Of a DNA stretch of 6,241 nt, positions 1 to 5,330 are shown one piece after another. The stretch is taken from positions 1 through 6,241 of the forward strand of contig JALZUI010000128.1 of the NCBI GenBank assembly GCA_023301545.1, given 5' to 3'. The notes beneath the pieces were generated by a model. That model had not been told where the DNA came from. It searched no databases and saw only the letters and a list, made by a program, of their open reading frames with translations. Position 1 is the first letter of the stretch. Each line of letters begins with the position of its first letter. Origin of the DNA: Akkermansiaceae bacterium. Lineage in GTDB: Bacteria; Verrucomicrobiota; Verrucomicrobiia; Verrucomicrobiales; Akkermansiaceae. The position numbers were made by a program, and so were the translations under genes.

Positions 1-2
1 TT

Positions 3-491
3 ATGAAAAAGTTGTTAGCGCTCATAGTATTCATAGGAATATTGCGAGCCGAGTCCTTTGATAATATGCTAGACGGTCTTTTGACCGAAACTATTCCTCA
101 AATTAGTACGACGGAGCTGGCCGCTAAGTTAGCTCAAAAGGATCAGTTGATTCTCCTCGATACACGTGAACGAAAAGAATTTGAAATTAGTCACCTTGAG
201 GGAGCTCTCTGTGTTGGTTATAAAAAGTTGAACCTTACTTCTGTTAATAAATTACCTAAAGATACAGAGATCATAGTCTATTGCTCGATCGGGAAGCGGA
301 GTGAGATCGTAGGAGGAAAGCTTAAAAACATGGGCTTTGTTAAGGTGAAAAATCTCCGTGGCGGTATTTTTCAATGGGCTAACGAAAGGCGGACAATTCG
401 ATCAAGTAAAGGTAAGGGAACGAACTCAGTTCACCCTTATAATACGGTTTGGGGTAAGTGGCTTAAAAGACACGTTAAAAAGTGTTATTAA
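3..491 (+). CDS. exported rhodanese-domain (sulfurtransferase-like) protein
   Basis: Single-domain rhodanese-like protein of 162 residues. Residues 1-17 (MKKLLALIVFIGILRAE) look like a signal peptide with possible cleavage after LRA, so the mature protein is probably outside the cytoplasmic membrane. The rhodanese domain spans about 33-130: LLDTR at 51-55 has the conserved Asp, CSIGKRS at 94-100 is the active-site loop with catalytic Cys94, and GGIFQW at 120-125 is the family's terminal motif. A C-terminal extension with VHPYN (about 143-147) and WGKWL resembles a subgroup of small bacterial rhodaneses. Such proteins may move sulfane sulfur, but substrate and partner cannot be read from sequence. 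The start ATG lies two bases from the window edge, so no ribosome binding site can be judged; the signal peptide supports this start. The gene converges on the minus-strand operon, with 18 bp between the stops. Confidence 0.88.
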   Translation: MKKLLALIVFIGILRAESFDNMLDGLLTETIPQISTTELAAKLAQKDQLILLDTRERKEFEISHLEGALCVGYKKLNLTSVNKLPKDTEIIVYCSIGKRSEIVGGKLKNMGFVKVKNLRGGIFQWANERRTIRSSKGKGTNSVHPYNTVWGKWLKRHVKKCY

Positions 492-503
492 GGCTTTTTT
501 AAC
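474..503. terminator. possible bidirectional terminator between convergent genes
   Basis: GTTAAAAAG (474-482) and CTTTTTTAAC (494-503) form an A/T-rich hairpin with one bulged base and an 11-base loop. It straddles the rhodanese stop codon and precedes the convergent minus-strand stop at 510-512. The A and T tracts would provide a U-run in either direction. The stem has few G-C pairs, so this is a weak candidate. Confidence 0.4.
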
Positions 504-509
504 TAACCT

Positions 510-1262
510 TTATTTACTTGGACTCAATCGGACCGGAAGAGGGGAGTCTATATTAATCCGGTCAGCAGCGGAGAGAGGGATTTCTTTTCCGTCAGGTGAG
601 ATATAGATATTGTAAGCTAGTGGTACAACGGTAGCGCGGAGTGTTGGGTCACTTTCTTTCCCCTCCTTTGTGAGGTTTAGGAGGGTAGCGCAGTGCTTTG
701 ATTTAACGAGCTCTAGGAGATCGCCTTTTTGGAAGTTCTTTTGTGCGTCTTTGACATCGGTAGGAACGAAGTAGTCGATGACCACAGGGTAGGGGCTGCT
801 GAGTTCGTTTTTTTGTGCTTTAACGTAAGCTCGCGCTTGTACTAGGAGGCCAGGGTAGAGGAAGTCGCTTTCTTCGAGTGGGCGCACAGCGATGATGCGA
901 AAATCACCATCGAGGTAGCGGTAAACAGGGATTTTTTCGTAATTTGTGATGTAGCCCCTGATCAGTACATCGTTGATCTGATTCACCTTTTCTGGTTCGA
1001 GCCCGAAGAACAGCTCGTAAAGGTATTGAGGGCTAGCGGAACGAGCGGCAGGGGCGTCTAAGGGGGAGTAGGTATCAATTTCACCGATAAAGCCGAGCTT
1101 CTGTAGTGTTTTGAAATTACGGGGTTCTTCTGGAAAGCGGAAGGTGTTGTAGCACCATGACCAAGTCATGAGTGCGAGCGCGATCGCCACTAAATGAGCA
1201 AGAATCCACCAGGATACTTGGCTCAGCGTAAAGCGTTCTACTCTGTAATTACTTCCTTCCAT
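510..1262 (-). CDS. unrecognised membrane-anchored protein, coupled to IscA-type carrier
   Basis: I do not recognise this 250-residue protein. It has one clear hydrophobic span at about residues 16-37 (SWWILAHLVAIALALMTWSW) after a short polar N-terminus. The rest, about 210 residues, is a soluble domain with mixed strand/helix character and no obvious catalytic or metal motif; its two Cys residues are C37, at the end of the span, and C191. The RVER before the span suggests the soluble part faces the periplasm (positive-inside rule). The start is well supported: its ATG (1262-1260) shares one base with the upstream gene's TAA stop, and GGAG lies about seven bases upstream. It is therefore probably translated by coupling with the A-type Fe-S carrier, but nothing in its own sequence shows a role in Fe-S assembly. 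Confidence 0.8.
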   Translation of the reverse strand: MEGSNYRVERFTLSQVSWWILAHLVAIALALMTWSWCYNTFRFPEEPRNFKTLQKLGFIGEIDTYSPLDAPAARSASPQYLYELFFGLEPEKVNQINDVLIRGYITNYEKIPVYRYLDGDFRIIAVRPLEESDFLYPGLLVQARAYVKAQKNELSSPYPVVIDYFVPTDVKDAQKNFQKGDLLELVKSKHCATLLNLTKEGKESDPTLRATVVPLAYNIYISPDGKEIPLSAADRINIDSPLPVRLSPSK

Positions 1263-1651
1263 TACTTCTCCGCGAGCTCGCTTTCACAGGCTTCACCGTC
1301 TTCTAGGTTATCTGTATCGGCTTCTTTCTTAGGCTCAAAAGAGGTTCCACAACCGCAAGAACGCGCGGCATTGGGGTTGATGATTTTAAAACCGGAGTCA
1401 GCTAAGCTAATCGAATAATCCAGCGTCATCCCTTCGAGGTACTCGGCGGCATCCTGTGCGACAAAAACCCGAGCTTGATCATCCCCAGCGATGAGGTCTC
1501 CAGCAACCTTGCTTTCGACTTCCATGGAGTACTGGAGTCCAGCACAGCCCCCTTTTTTAACAGCCAGACGTAATCCGGTTGAAGTATCTGCATTTTTGCG
1601 CTCCAAGAGAGATGCCAGAGAGGCTTTAGCGATGTTGGTAAGATTAATCAT
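1262..1651 (-). CDS. A-type iron-sulfur cluster carrier (IscA/ErpA/SufA family)
   Basis: HesB/IscA-family protein of 129 residues that would hold and pass Fe-S clusters (or iron) to apo-proteins in the cytoplasm. The three family cysteines are present: Cys36 in GGCAG, and Cys99 and Cys101 in SCGCG. The core matches the family's usual length of about 107 residues. It is followed by an acidic tail (about 109-129, rich in Asp and Glu, with an extra Cys122) that is longer than in most members. Sequence alone does not say whether this is IscA, SufA or ErpA, and no isc or suf genes lie nearby, so no symbol is given. The ATG at 1651-1649 starts the conserved INLTxxA segment; no good Shine-Dalgarno is seen close to it. 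The gene is first in a two-gene operon with the membrane protein at 510-1262. Confidence 0.92.
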   Translation of the reverse strand: MINLTNIAKASLASLLERKNADTSTGLRLAVKKGGCAGLQYSMEVESKVAGDLIAGDDQARVFVAQDAAEYLEGMTLDYSISLADSGFKIINPNAARSCGCGTSFEPKKEADTDNLEDGEACESELAEK

Positions 1652-1857
1652 ACCATAATCTATAGATTCCCTTTGGCTCTATGCGAGCAGAATTTTACTC
1701 GAAAGGCGATTTTTCTATGACGTTGCTACAGTAAGTGAGTTTTTGTAGGCCAGAGAGGGGAGGCAAGAGGTCTATGTTCTCTGAAACAGTAAAAACACTA
1801 ATAGTTTATTGATCCCTCTTCTGATCTCTATTAAACCTTCTGAAATCATATTATATT
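1652..1857. other. divergent intergenic region between Fe-S carrier and symporter genes
   Basis: This 206-bp spacer must contain the promoters of both divergent transcripts. On the minus side a TATAGA hexamer (about 1664-1669, minus strand) is a possible -10 but has no good -35. On the plus side the final 60 bases are A/T-rich without a box pair I would defend. No repeat, riboswitch-like fold or small ORF stood out by eye. Confidence 0.5.
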
Positions 1858-3423
1858 ATGCGCAAAATATTACCATCCCTCTTTTTTTTCTTAGTTACCG
1901 CTTGTTATAGTTATGCAGAAGAGCCTGTAGGCTTAGATGATAAAATTGACGCGGCTTTCGGGAAGCTTACGGGGCCTTTTGTTAGCGGGATCTTCTCAAA
2001 AATCTCAATTAATGGATATGATATGCAGTGGATCGTACTCTGGCTGGCTCTGGCAGGGATCGTTTTCACCTGTGTCTTTAAGTTCATCAATATAACTGGA
2101 ATTAAGACTGCCCTTAAGACGATCAAAGGGAAATACACTCCAGATGACGCTCCAGGGCAGATCACTCACTTTCAGGCTTTAGCAACGGCCGTTTCAGGAA
2201 CCGTTGGGTTAGGTAACATTGCAGGAGTCGCGATCGGAATCGCACTAGGTGGCCCAGGGGTGGCTTTTTGGCTGTTTCTCGCAGGGTTCCTCGGAATGGC
2301 AACCAAGTTTGCCGAATGTACCTTAGGGGTTAAATACCGTAAGATTGATGAAGATGGAACGGTCCGAGGCGGGGGAATGTATTACCTCAAAGAAGGTCTT
2401 AAGGATCGTGGATTAGCTCCTCTGGGCGTTGTTCTGTCCTTTCTCTTCGCTATCTTCTGTATTCTCGCCTCGTTTGGAGGAGGCAACATTTTCCAGGTCA
2501 GCCAGGTTACGGCTCAGCTCGTGAATATTACTGGCGGGCAGGAAGCGAGCTTCTTCGCTACTAATCAATGGGTCTTCGGTCTCCTCCTTGCGGTTATGAC
2601 AGGGCTGGTTATTCTGGGTGGAATTAAATCAATCTCCAAGGTGACTGGTTCTCTAGTGCCTGTCATGTGTATCGTTTATGTGGTTTCTGCTCTGTTAGTG
2701 ATCTTTCTAAATATCGACCGAGTACCAGGAGCTATCGGAACGATCATCAGCGAAGCGTTCCAACCAAGGGCGGCGATAACGGGTGGTATTTTGGGAGCGA
2801 TTTTTTGGGGTGTTAAGCGTTCGACATTTTCTAATGAAGCAGGAATCGGTTCTGCTCCGATTGCGCATTCAGCAGTGAAGACGAACAAGCCTGCTTCGGA
2901 AGGTCTGGTTGCACTCTTAGAGCCGTTTCTCGATACAGTCATTGTTTGTTCCATGACGTCGTTAGTTCTTGTTATCGGGATGGAGTTTGATGGCGATACT
3001 GCTAACTATGTTCTTAATGGTCAGAACTTCACCCTTGGTGAGGATCCAGGCTGGGGCTTAGGGATTCAGATGACCTCCTTGGCTTTCGAGACCGTACACA
3101 GCAGCTTTAAGTATATTCTCTTTGCTTGTGTCTTCCTCTTTGCCTTTTCGACCTTGATCACGTGGAGTTACTACGGTCTACAAGCTTGGCAGTACCTTTT
3201 CGGTGAAAGTAAACTCGTAGGGACGATTTATAAGGTGATTTTCTGCCTCATTATTATCGTTGGCTCCTCCGCTTCGATGGGGAATGCGGTCGACTTTTCT
3301 GATGCGTCTCTCTTTGCGATGGCACTTCCTAACTTGATCGGGGTTTACCTAATGATTCCGATTGTGAAAGGGGAGCTCAAGAGCTTCATGGAGCACGTGA
3401 AATCCGAGGACGCTAAAAAATAA
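1858..3423 (+). CDS. sodium:alanine/glycine symporter (AGCS family)
   Basis: Amino-acid:cation symporter of the AGCS family (TC 2.A.25), an inner-membrane protein importing alanine, glycine or a related amino acid with Na+ (or H+). Diagnostic motifs are SGTVGLGNIAG at 113-123, GGPG at 131-134, GMATKFAE at 146-153 and NEAGIGSAPIAHS at 326-338, plus about ten to eleven hydrophobic spans along 521 residues. Residues 1-20 read as a signal peptide (MRKILPSLFFFLVTACYSYA), followed by an amphipathic segment (about 24-54) before the first family span at 57-75. This extended N-terminus fits the longer AGCS clade and supports the chosen ATG, although no convincing Shine-Dalgarno precedes it. The substrate cannot be fixed from sequence: alanine, glycine, serine and glutamine are all possible. 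ruvA follows after two bases, so the two genes are probably co-transcribed. Confidence 0.95.
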   Translation: MRKILPSLFFFLVTACYSYAEEPVGLDDKIDAAFGKLTGPFVSGIFSKISINGYDMQWIVLWLALAGIVFTCVFKFINITGIKTALKTIKGKYTPDDAPGQITHFQALATAVSGTVGLGNIAGVAIGIALGGPGVAFWLFLAGFLGMATKFAECTLGVKYRKIDEDGTVRGGGMYYLKEGLKDRGLAPLGVVLSFLFAIFCILASFGGGNIFQVSQVTAQLVNITGGQEASFFATNQWVFGLLLAVMTGLVILGGIKSISKVTGSLVPVMCIVYVVSALLVIFLNIDRVPGAIGTIISEAFQPRAAITGGILGAIFWGVKRSTFSNEAGIGSAPIAHSAVKTNKPASEGLVALLEPFLDTVIVCSMTSLVLVIGMEFDGDTANYVLNGQNFTLGEDPGWGLGIQMTSLAFETVHSSFKYILFACVFLFAFSTLITWSYYGLQAWQYLFGESKLVGTIYKVIFCLIIIVGSSASMGNAVDFSDASLFAMALPNLIGVYLMIPIVKGELKSFMEHVKSEDAKK

Positions 3424-3425
3424 AG

Positions 3426-4028
3426 ATGATTGCGAGACTAAGAGGAATTGTATGGGAGTCATGGCCGAATCGATTGATTCTGGACTGTGGCGGAGTAGGT
3501 TATGAGGTCAATGTACCGCAAATGTCCGTTGACCAACTGAACCCTGTAGAGGGCAAGGAAGTCAGCCTGCTAACCTACCAACATATTCGCGAACAAGCGC
3601 ATACGCTTTATGGTTTTGCCACCAAGGAGGAGAAAGATATTTTCCTCCTTCTTGTTGATCGAGTGAGTGGAATCGGCCCGAGTATCGCGATGGCGATACT
3701 GAGCGGAATGCCAGTCGGGCAGTTTAAGGACGCCGTCGTCAATGATGACGCGGTTACCCTAGCGACAATCAAGGGCTTAGGTAAAAAGACTGCCGAGCGG
3801 ATCATTCTCGAACTCAAAGACAAGGTAGGCATTACTGAAACGTGGAAGCCGATTGATGGCGAAGCGGGCTCATCTGCTAGTTCCTTTGCGCAAGAAGCAG
3901 AATTAGCGCTCCTTGCTCTAGGCTTTAAACAAGCAGATGCACGCAAGTCTATCACTGTAGCGCTTAAGGAAAATGCTGCCGCTAGCGTCGAAGACCTGAT
4001 CCGTGCGGCTCTTCGTAGTAAGGGGTAG
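3426..4028 (+). CDS. ruvA: Holliday junction branch migration protein RuvA
   Basis: RuvA binds four-way DNA junctions as a tetramer and loads the RuvB motor for branch migration in recombinational repair. All three domains are present in 200 residues, the normal length. The OB-fold is about 1-64 (MIARLRG, GGVGYEV, LYGF). Two helix-hairpin-helix motifs follow, VSGIGPSIA at 80-88 and IKGLGKKTAERI at 115-126. The RuvB-binding C-terminal domain is about 155-200, after a flexible Ser/Gly-rich linker (about 143-154). The acidic-pin loop reads IREQAH (54-59): the first acidic residue is kept as Glu56, but the second (Asp56 in Escherichia coli) is Gln57 here. The ATG follows the symporter stop by two bases and has no strong Shine-Dalgarno, so translation may depend on coupling. 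ruvB and ruvC are not adjacent in this window. Confidence 0.97.
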   Translation: MIARLRGIVWESWPNRLILDCGGVGYEVNVPQMSVDQLNPVEGKEVSLLTYQHIREQAHTLYGFATKEEKDIFLLLVDRVSGIGPSIAMAILSGMPVGQFKDAVVNDDAVTLATIKGLGKKTAERIILELKDKVGITETWKPIDGEAGSSASSFAQEAELALLALGFKQADARKSITVALKENAAASVEDLIRAALRSKG

Positions 4029-4093
4029 ATCTTTTCCTCTGAGGTGGATTTGAATCGTGTTTGATAAATCTCCAATTTTCACACGCTATCCTA

Positions 4094-4122
4094 TTGACTT
4101 CCCTAATATCTCATGCTTTCTT
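4094..4122 (+). promoter_or_regulatory. possible sigma-70-type promoter of tRNA-Ser
   Basis: TTGACT (4094-4099) is a good -35 match. With a 17-base spacer it points to TTTCTT (4117-4122), a poor -10. Initiation near 4129-4132 would leave a short leader before the tRNA at 4139. Placement fits, but the -10 is weak. Confidence 0.4.
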
Positions 4123-4138
4123 AATTGTCCTTTCTTTT

Positions 4139-4228
4139 GGACCTGTGGCTGAGTGGCTGAAAGCGCTCCCCTGCTAAGGGAGTATACTCGTGAGGGTATC
4201 GAGGGTTCGAATCCCTCCGGGTCCGCCA
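4139..4228 (+). tRNA. tRNA-Ser, anticodon GCU
   Basis: Complete class II tRNA of 90 bases reading serine codons AGC and AGU. The acceptor arms GGACCTG (from 4139) and CGGGTCC (4218-4224) pair with one G-U wobble, then comes discriminator G and an encoded CCA (4226-4228). The anticodon stem is CTCCC/GGGAG with loop CTGCTAA, giving anticodon GCT at 4173-4175. The long variable arm ATACTC-GTGA-GGGTAT is characteristic of serine tRNAs. The T arm is GAGGG-TTCGAAT-CCCTC. The 3' end, from inside the T loop onward, is duplicated 216 bp downstream, so this gene appears to have been used as an integration target while staying intact. Confidence 0.97.
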
Positions 4229-4239
4229 TTATAATAAAC
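4210..4239 (+). repeat. direct repeat copy 1: tRNA 3' end, attachment-site-like
   Basis: A 30-bp sequence running from the T loop of tRNA-Ser through CCA and 11 bases of flank. It is identical base for base to 4426-4455. Identity stops at both ends (4209 G versus 4425 T; 4240 C versus 4456 A). A short exact copy of a tRNA 3' end is what site-specific integration by a tyrosine recombinase leaves behind. This copy belongs to the functional tRNA. Confidence 0.9.
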
Positions 4240-4273
4240 CCCAGTGCAAACTAGTTTGCGCTGGGGTTTATTA
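4232..4273. terminator. strong symmetrical hairpin terminator after tRNA-Ser
   Basis: Two 21-base arms (4232-4252 and 4253-4273) are complementary apart from one G-U wobble, centred on ACTAGT. Allowing a four-base CTAG loop leaves a stem of about 19 pairs with a C4/G4 block and A/T-rich outer ends (TAATAAA and TTTATTA). It begins three bases after the tRNA CCA, so it probably ends the tRNA transcript. Its symmetry would let it work in both directions. Its left arm overlaps the direct-repeat copy, but the second repeat copy has no such hairpin. Confidence 0.75.
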
Positions 4274-4425
4274 CTTTCAGACCGAAAGGATTACGGAACC
4301 TCCATGAAGCGAAGTCGGAATGTGAGGGTTTGACTACATAAAAGGAAACGAGCAAAGCGAGTGAACGACATCCTAAACGTTGCAAAGCAACCAAACAGGT
4401 AGAGCGTTGAGCGAAGTGAGAGGAT

Positions 4426-4455
4426 AATCCCTCCGGGTCCGCCATTATAATAAAC
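4426..4455 (+). repeat. direct repeat copy 2: displaced tRNA-Ser 3' end
   Basis: Exact 30-bp copy of 4210-4239, including the T-stem end, acceptor strand, CCA and 11 bases of flank. The rest of a tRNA is absent upstream: the preceding GTGAGAGGAT only loosely recalls the variable-arm region. This is therefore a partial copy, as expected for the far attachment site of a small inserted segment or a scar between two insertions. Confidence 0.88.
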
Positions 4456-4599
4456 ACCTCTTGAAGCTAAGCTTGTTCTTTGTAGTATAAGGCATAACAA
4501 ACGAGATCAACCCATTACAACCAGCTATCTAAGTGAAGTGAGAATGTCAGTACGGGCGGGTGATCTAATACTGTCCTCTAAAAATAATAGCTCGTAATA

Positions 4600-4632
4600 T
4601 TAACTCACAAGATAAGCTGTAACTTGTTACGA
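4600..4632. promoter_or_regulatory. inverted repeat upstream of the 85-aa gene
   Basis: GTAAC-TT-GTTAC (4619-4630) is a perfect short palindrome 14 bases before the start at 4644, where an operator could sit. The same bases can also pair in a longer form: TAAC and AAG (4601-4604, 4609-4611 region) with CTTGTTA (4623-4629). Function is unknown. Confidence 0.3.
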
Positions 4633-4643
4633 ATAGATAAGAT

Positions 4644-4901
4644 ATGAATCAAAACACTTGGGATCGATTGACATCAGAACAGCGATCAGCAGTTAAAGCA
4701 ATGTCATCACGCTTCATTAAGGCCGTCCAATCATCTAAAGCTCATGATGGATGGGACTTTAGCCAGCACTTTTCTGTTAAGAAGGTTGGAGATCAATTTG
4801 TGATCACTGATGGCATGACATCTCTTGCAGGATTATCCCACTCAGACAAACAAGTGATGGACGCTCTATACGGAGATGTTGTCGGAAACTATGGGCGCTA
4901 A
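4644..4901 (+). CDS. small protein of unknown function (85 aa)
   Basis: I do not recognise this protein. It is small, soluble and without a signal peptide or cysteine. The first half (about 2-35) looks helical and polar, starting TWDRLTSEQRSAVKAMSS. The second half (about 44-70) suggests strands around FSVKKVGDQFVITDGM, then a short helix near SHSDKQVMDAL and a Gly/Tyr ending. Composition and codon usage look like a real protein, not a shadow of another gene, and nothing competes on the other strand. No strong Shine-Dalgarno is seen (AAG a few bases before ATG). It lies in an accessory region between the tRNA-derived repeat and another orphan small gene on the same strand; 141 bp separate the two, so they may have separate signals. 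Confidence 0.6.
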   Translation: MNQNTWDRLTSEQRSAVKAMSSRFIKAVQSSKAHDGWDFSQHFSVKKVGDQFVITDGMTSLAGLSHSDKQVMDALYGDVVGNYGR

Positions 4902-4981
4902 TAAATCAAGAAAGAGAACAAGGCAGCGCACACCAACCCTCTATACGCTAAGTAGTTTAGTTTTATGATCACTTTAAGCCT

Positions 4982-5035
4982 TAACTCCTTCGTCAACATT
5001 CGCCCCCCTATAGTGGGTGGCTTTTGACGTTATGC
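4982..5035. repeat. imperfect hairpin between the two small genes
   Basis: CGTCAA (4991-4996) pairs with TTGACG (5024-5029). Inside it, GCCCCC pairs with GGG-T-GGC (5002-5007 with 5015-5021, one bulged T) around a CTATAGT loop. Outside, TAAC (4982-4985) can pair with GTTA (5029-5032), with TCCTTC extruded. There is no T-run after it, so an intrinsic terminator is unlikely in the plus direction. It ends just before the start of the 95-aa gene. An integron attC site is a possible but weak reading. Confidence 0.4.
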
Positions 5036-5042
5036 TAAAAAT

Positions 5043-5330
5043 ATGCTAGCCTTTCTCGTTTCTGCAATCTGTTCAATAGCTATATTATTCGCAGGAATTC
5101 CCGCTACGCTTAACGAAGCTAATAAGCGACACGTCGAGAATGGCAGAGAGCCTAATGCTGGAGTATCTATCATTTTTTCGATTATACTAATGCCCTTAAT
5201 CTGGTGGGGAGCATGTCTGGGATTGAAGTGTTTTTGGGGACTAACAATTGCTTTAATCGTCGTTATTACTATTTCTATTATACTATTCCTATGGAATGTT
5301 TACATAGCTCAAAAATCTAATAGAGAGTAG
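5043..5330 (+). CDS. small predicted three-span membrane protein, 3' end at a recombination joint
   Basis: I do not recognise this 95-residue protein. It has three hydrophobic segments: about 2-23 (LAFLVSAICSIAILFAGI), 42-60 (SIIFSIILMPLIWWGACLG) and 65-88 (WGLTIALIVVITISIILFLW). A polar loop at about 24-40 rich in Asn, Glu and Arg separates the first two, so it is probably an inner-membrane protein. The last codons and the TAG stop (5328-5330) overlap antisense DNA homologous to a P-type ATPase, so the original C-terminus may have been replaced or cut by a few residues. No Shine-Dalgarno is visible before the ATG; an A/T-rich stretch precedes it. The gene is visibly A/T-richer than ruvA. It could be an immunity-like or small transport-associated protein, but nothing in the sequence decides this. 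Confidence 0.6.
   Translation: MLAFLVSAICSIAILFAGIPATLNEANKRHVENGREPNAGVSIIFSIILMPLIWWGACLGLKCFWGLTIALIVVITISIILFLWNVYIAQKSNRE

Larger units (their letters stand above)
4274..4643. other. gene-free stretch with short repeated motifs next to tRNA-Ser
   Basis: No credible coding sequence here: the open frames are short, on the opposite strand to the neighbouring genes and of unnatural composition. It contains four relatives of a purine-rich motif like GAGCGAAGTGAG (near 4307, 4350, 4409 and 4531), the second tRNA-end repeat (4426-4455), and a small inverted repeat GTTGC-AAA-GCAAC (4379-4391). I could not fold it into a recognisable RNA. It may be decayed mobile-element DNA or flank of a lost tRNA copy. 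Confidence 0.5.

Noticed and set aside
3608..4075. Long minus-strand open frame opposite ruvA
   Set aside because: It is a shadow of ruvA, whose plus-strand product is a full-length, well-conserved family member.
4210..4455. CRISPR array or tandem tRNA genes
   Set aside because: There are only two repeat copies 216 bp apart and no regular spacers; the second copy lacks the acceptor 5' strand, D arm and anticodon arm, so it is not a tRNA.
4251..4500. Two overlapping minus-strand open frames of about 68-69 codons in the tRNA-flanking region
   Set aside because: They run through the terminator hairpin, the motif repeats and the tRNA-derived repeat, have no ribosome binding site and look like random translation.
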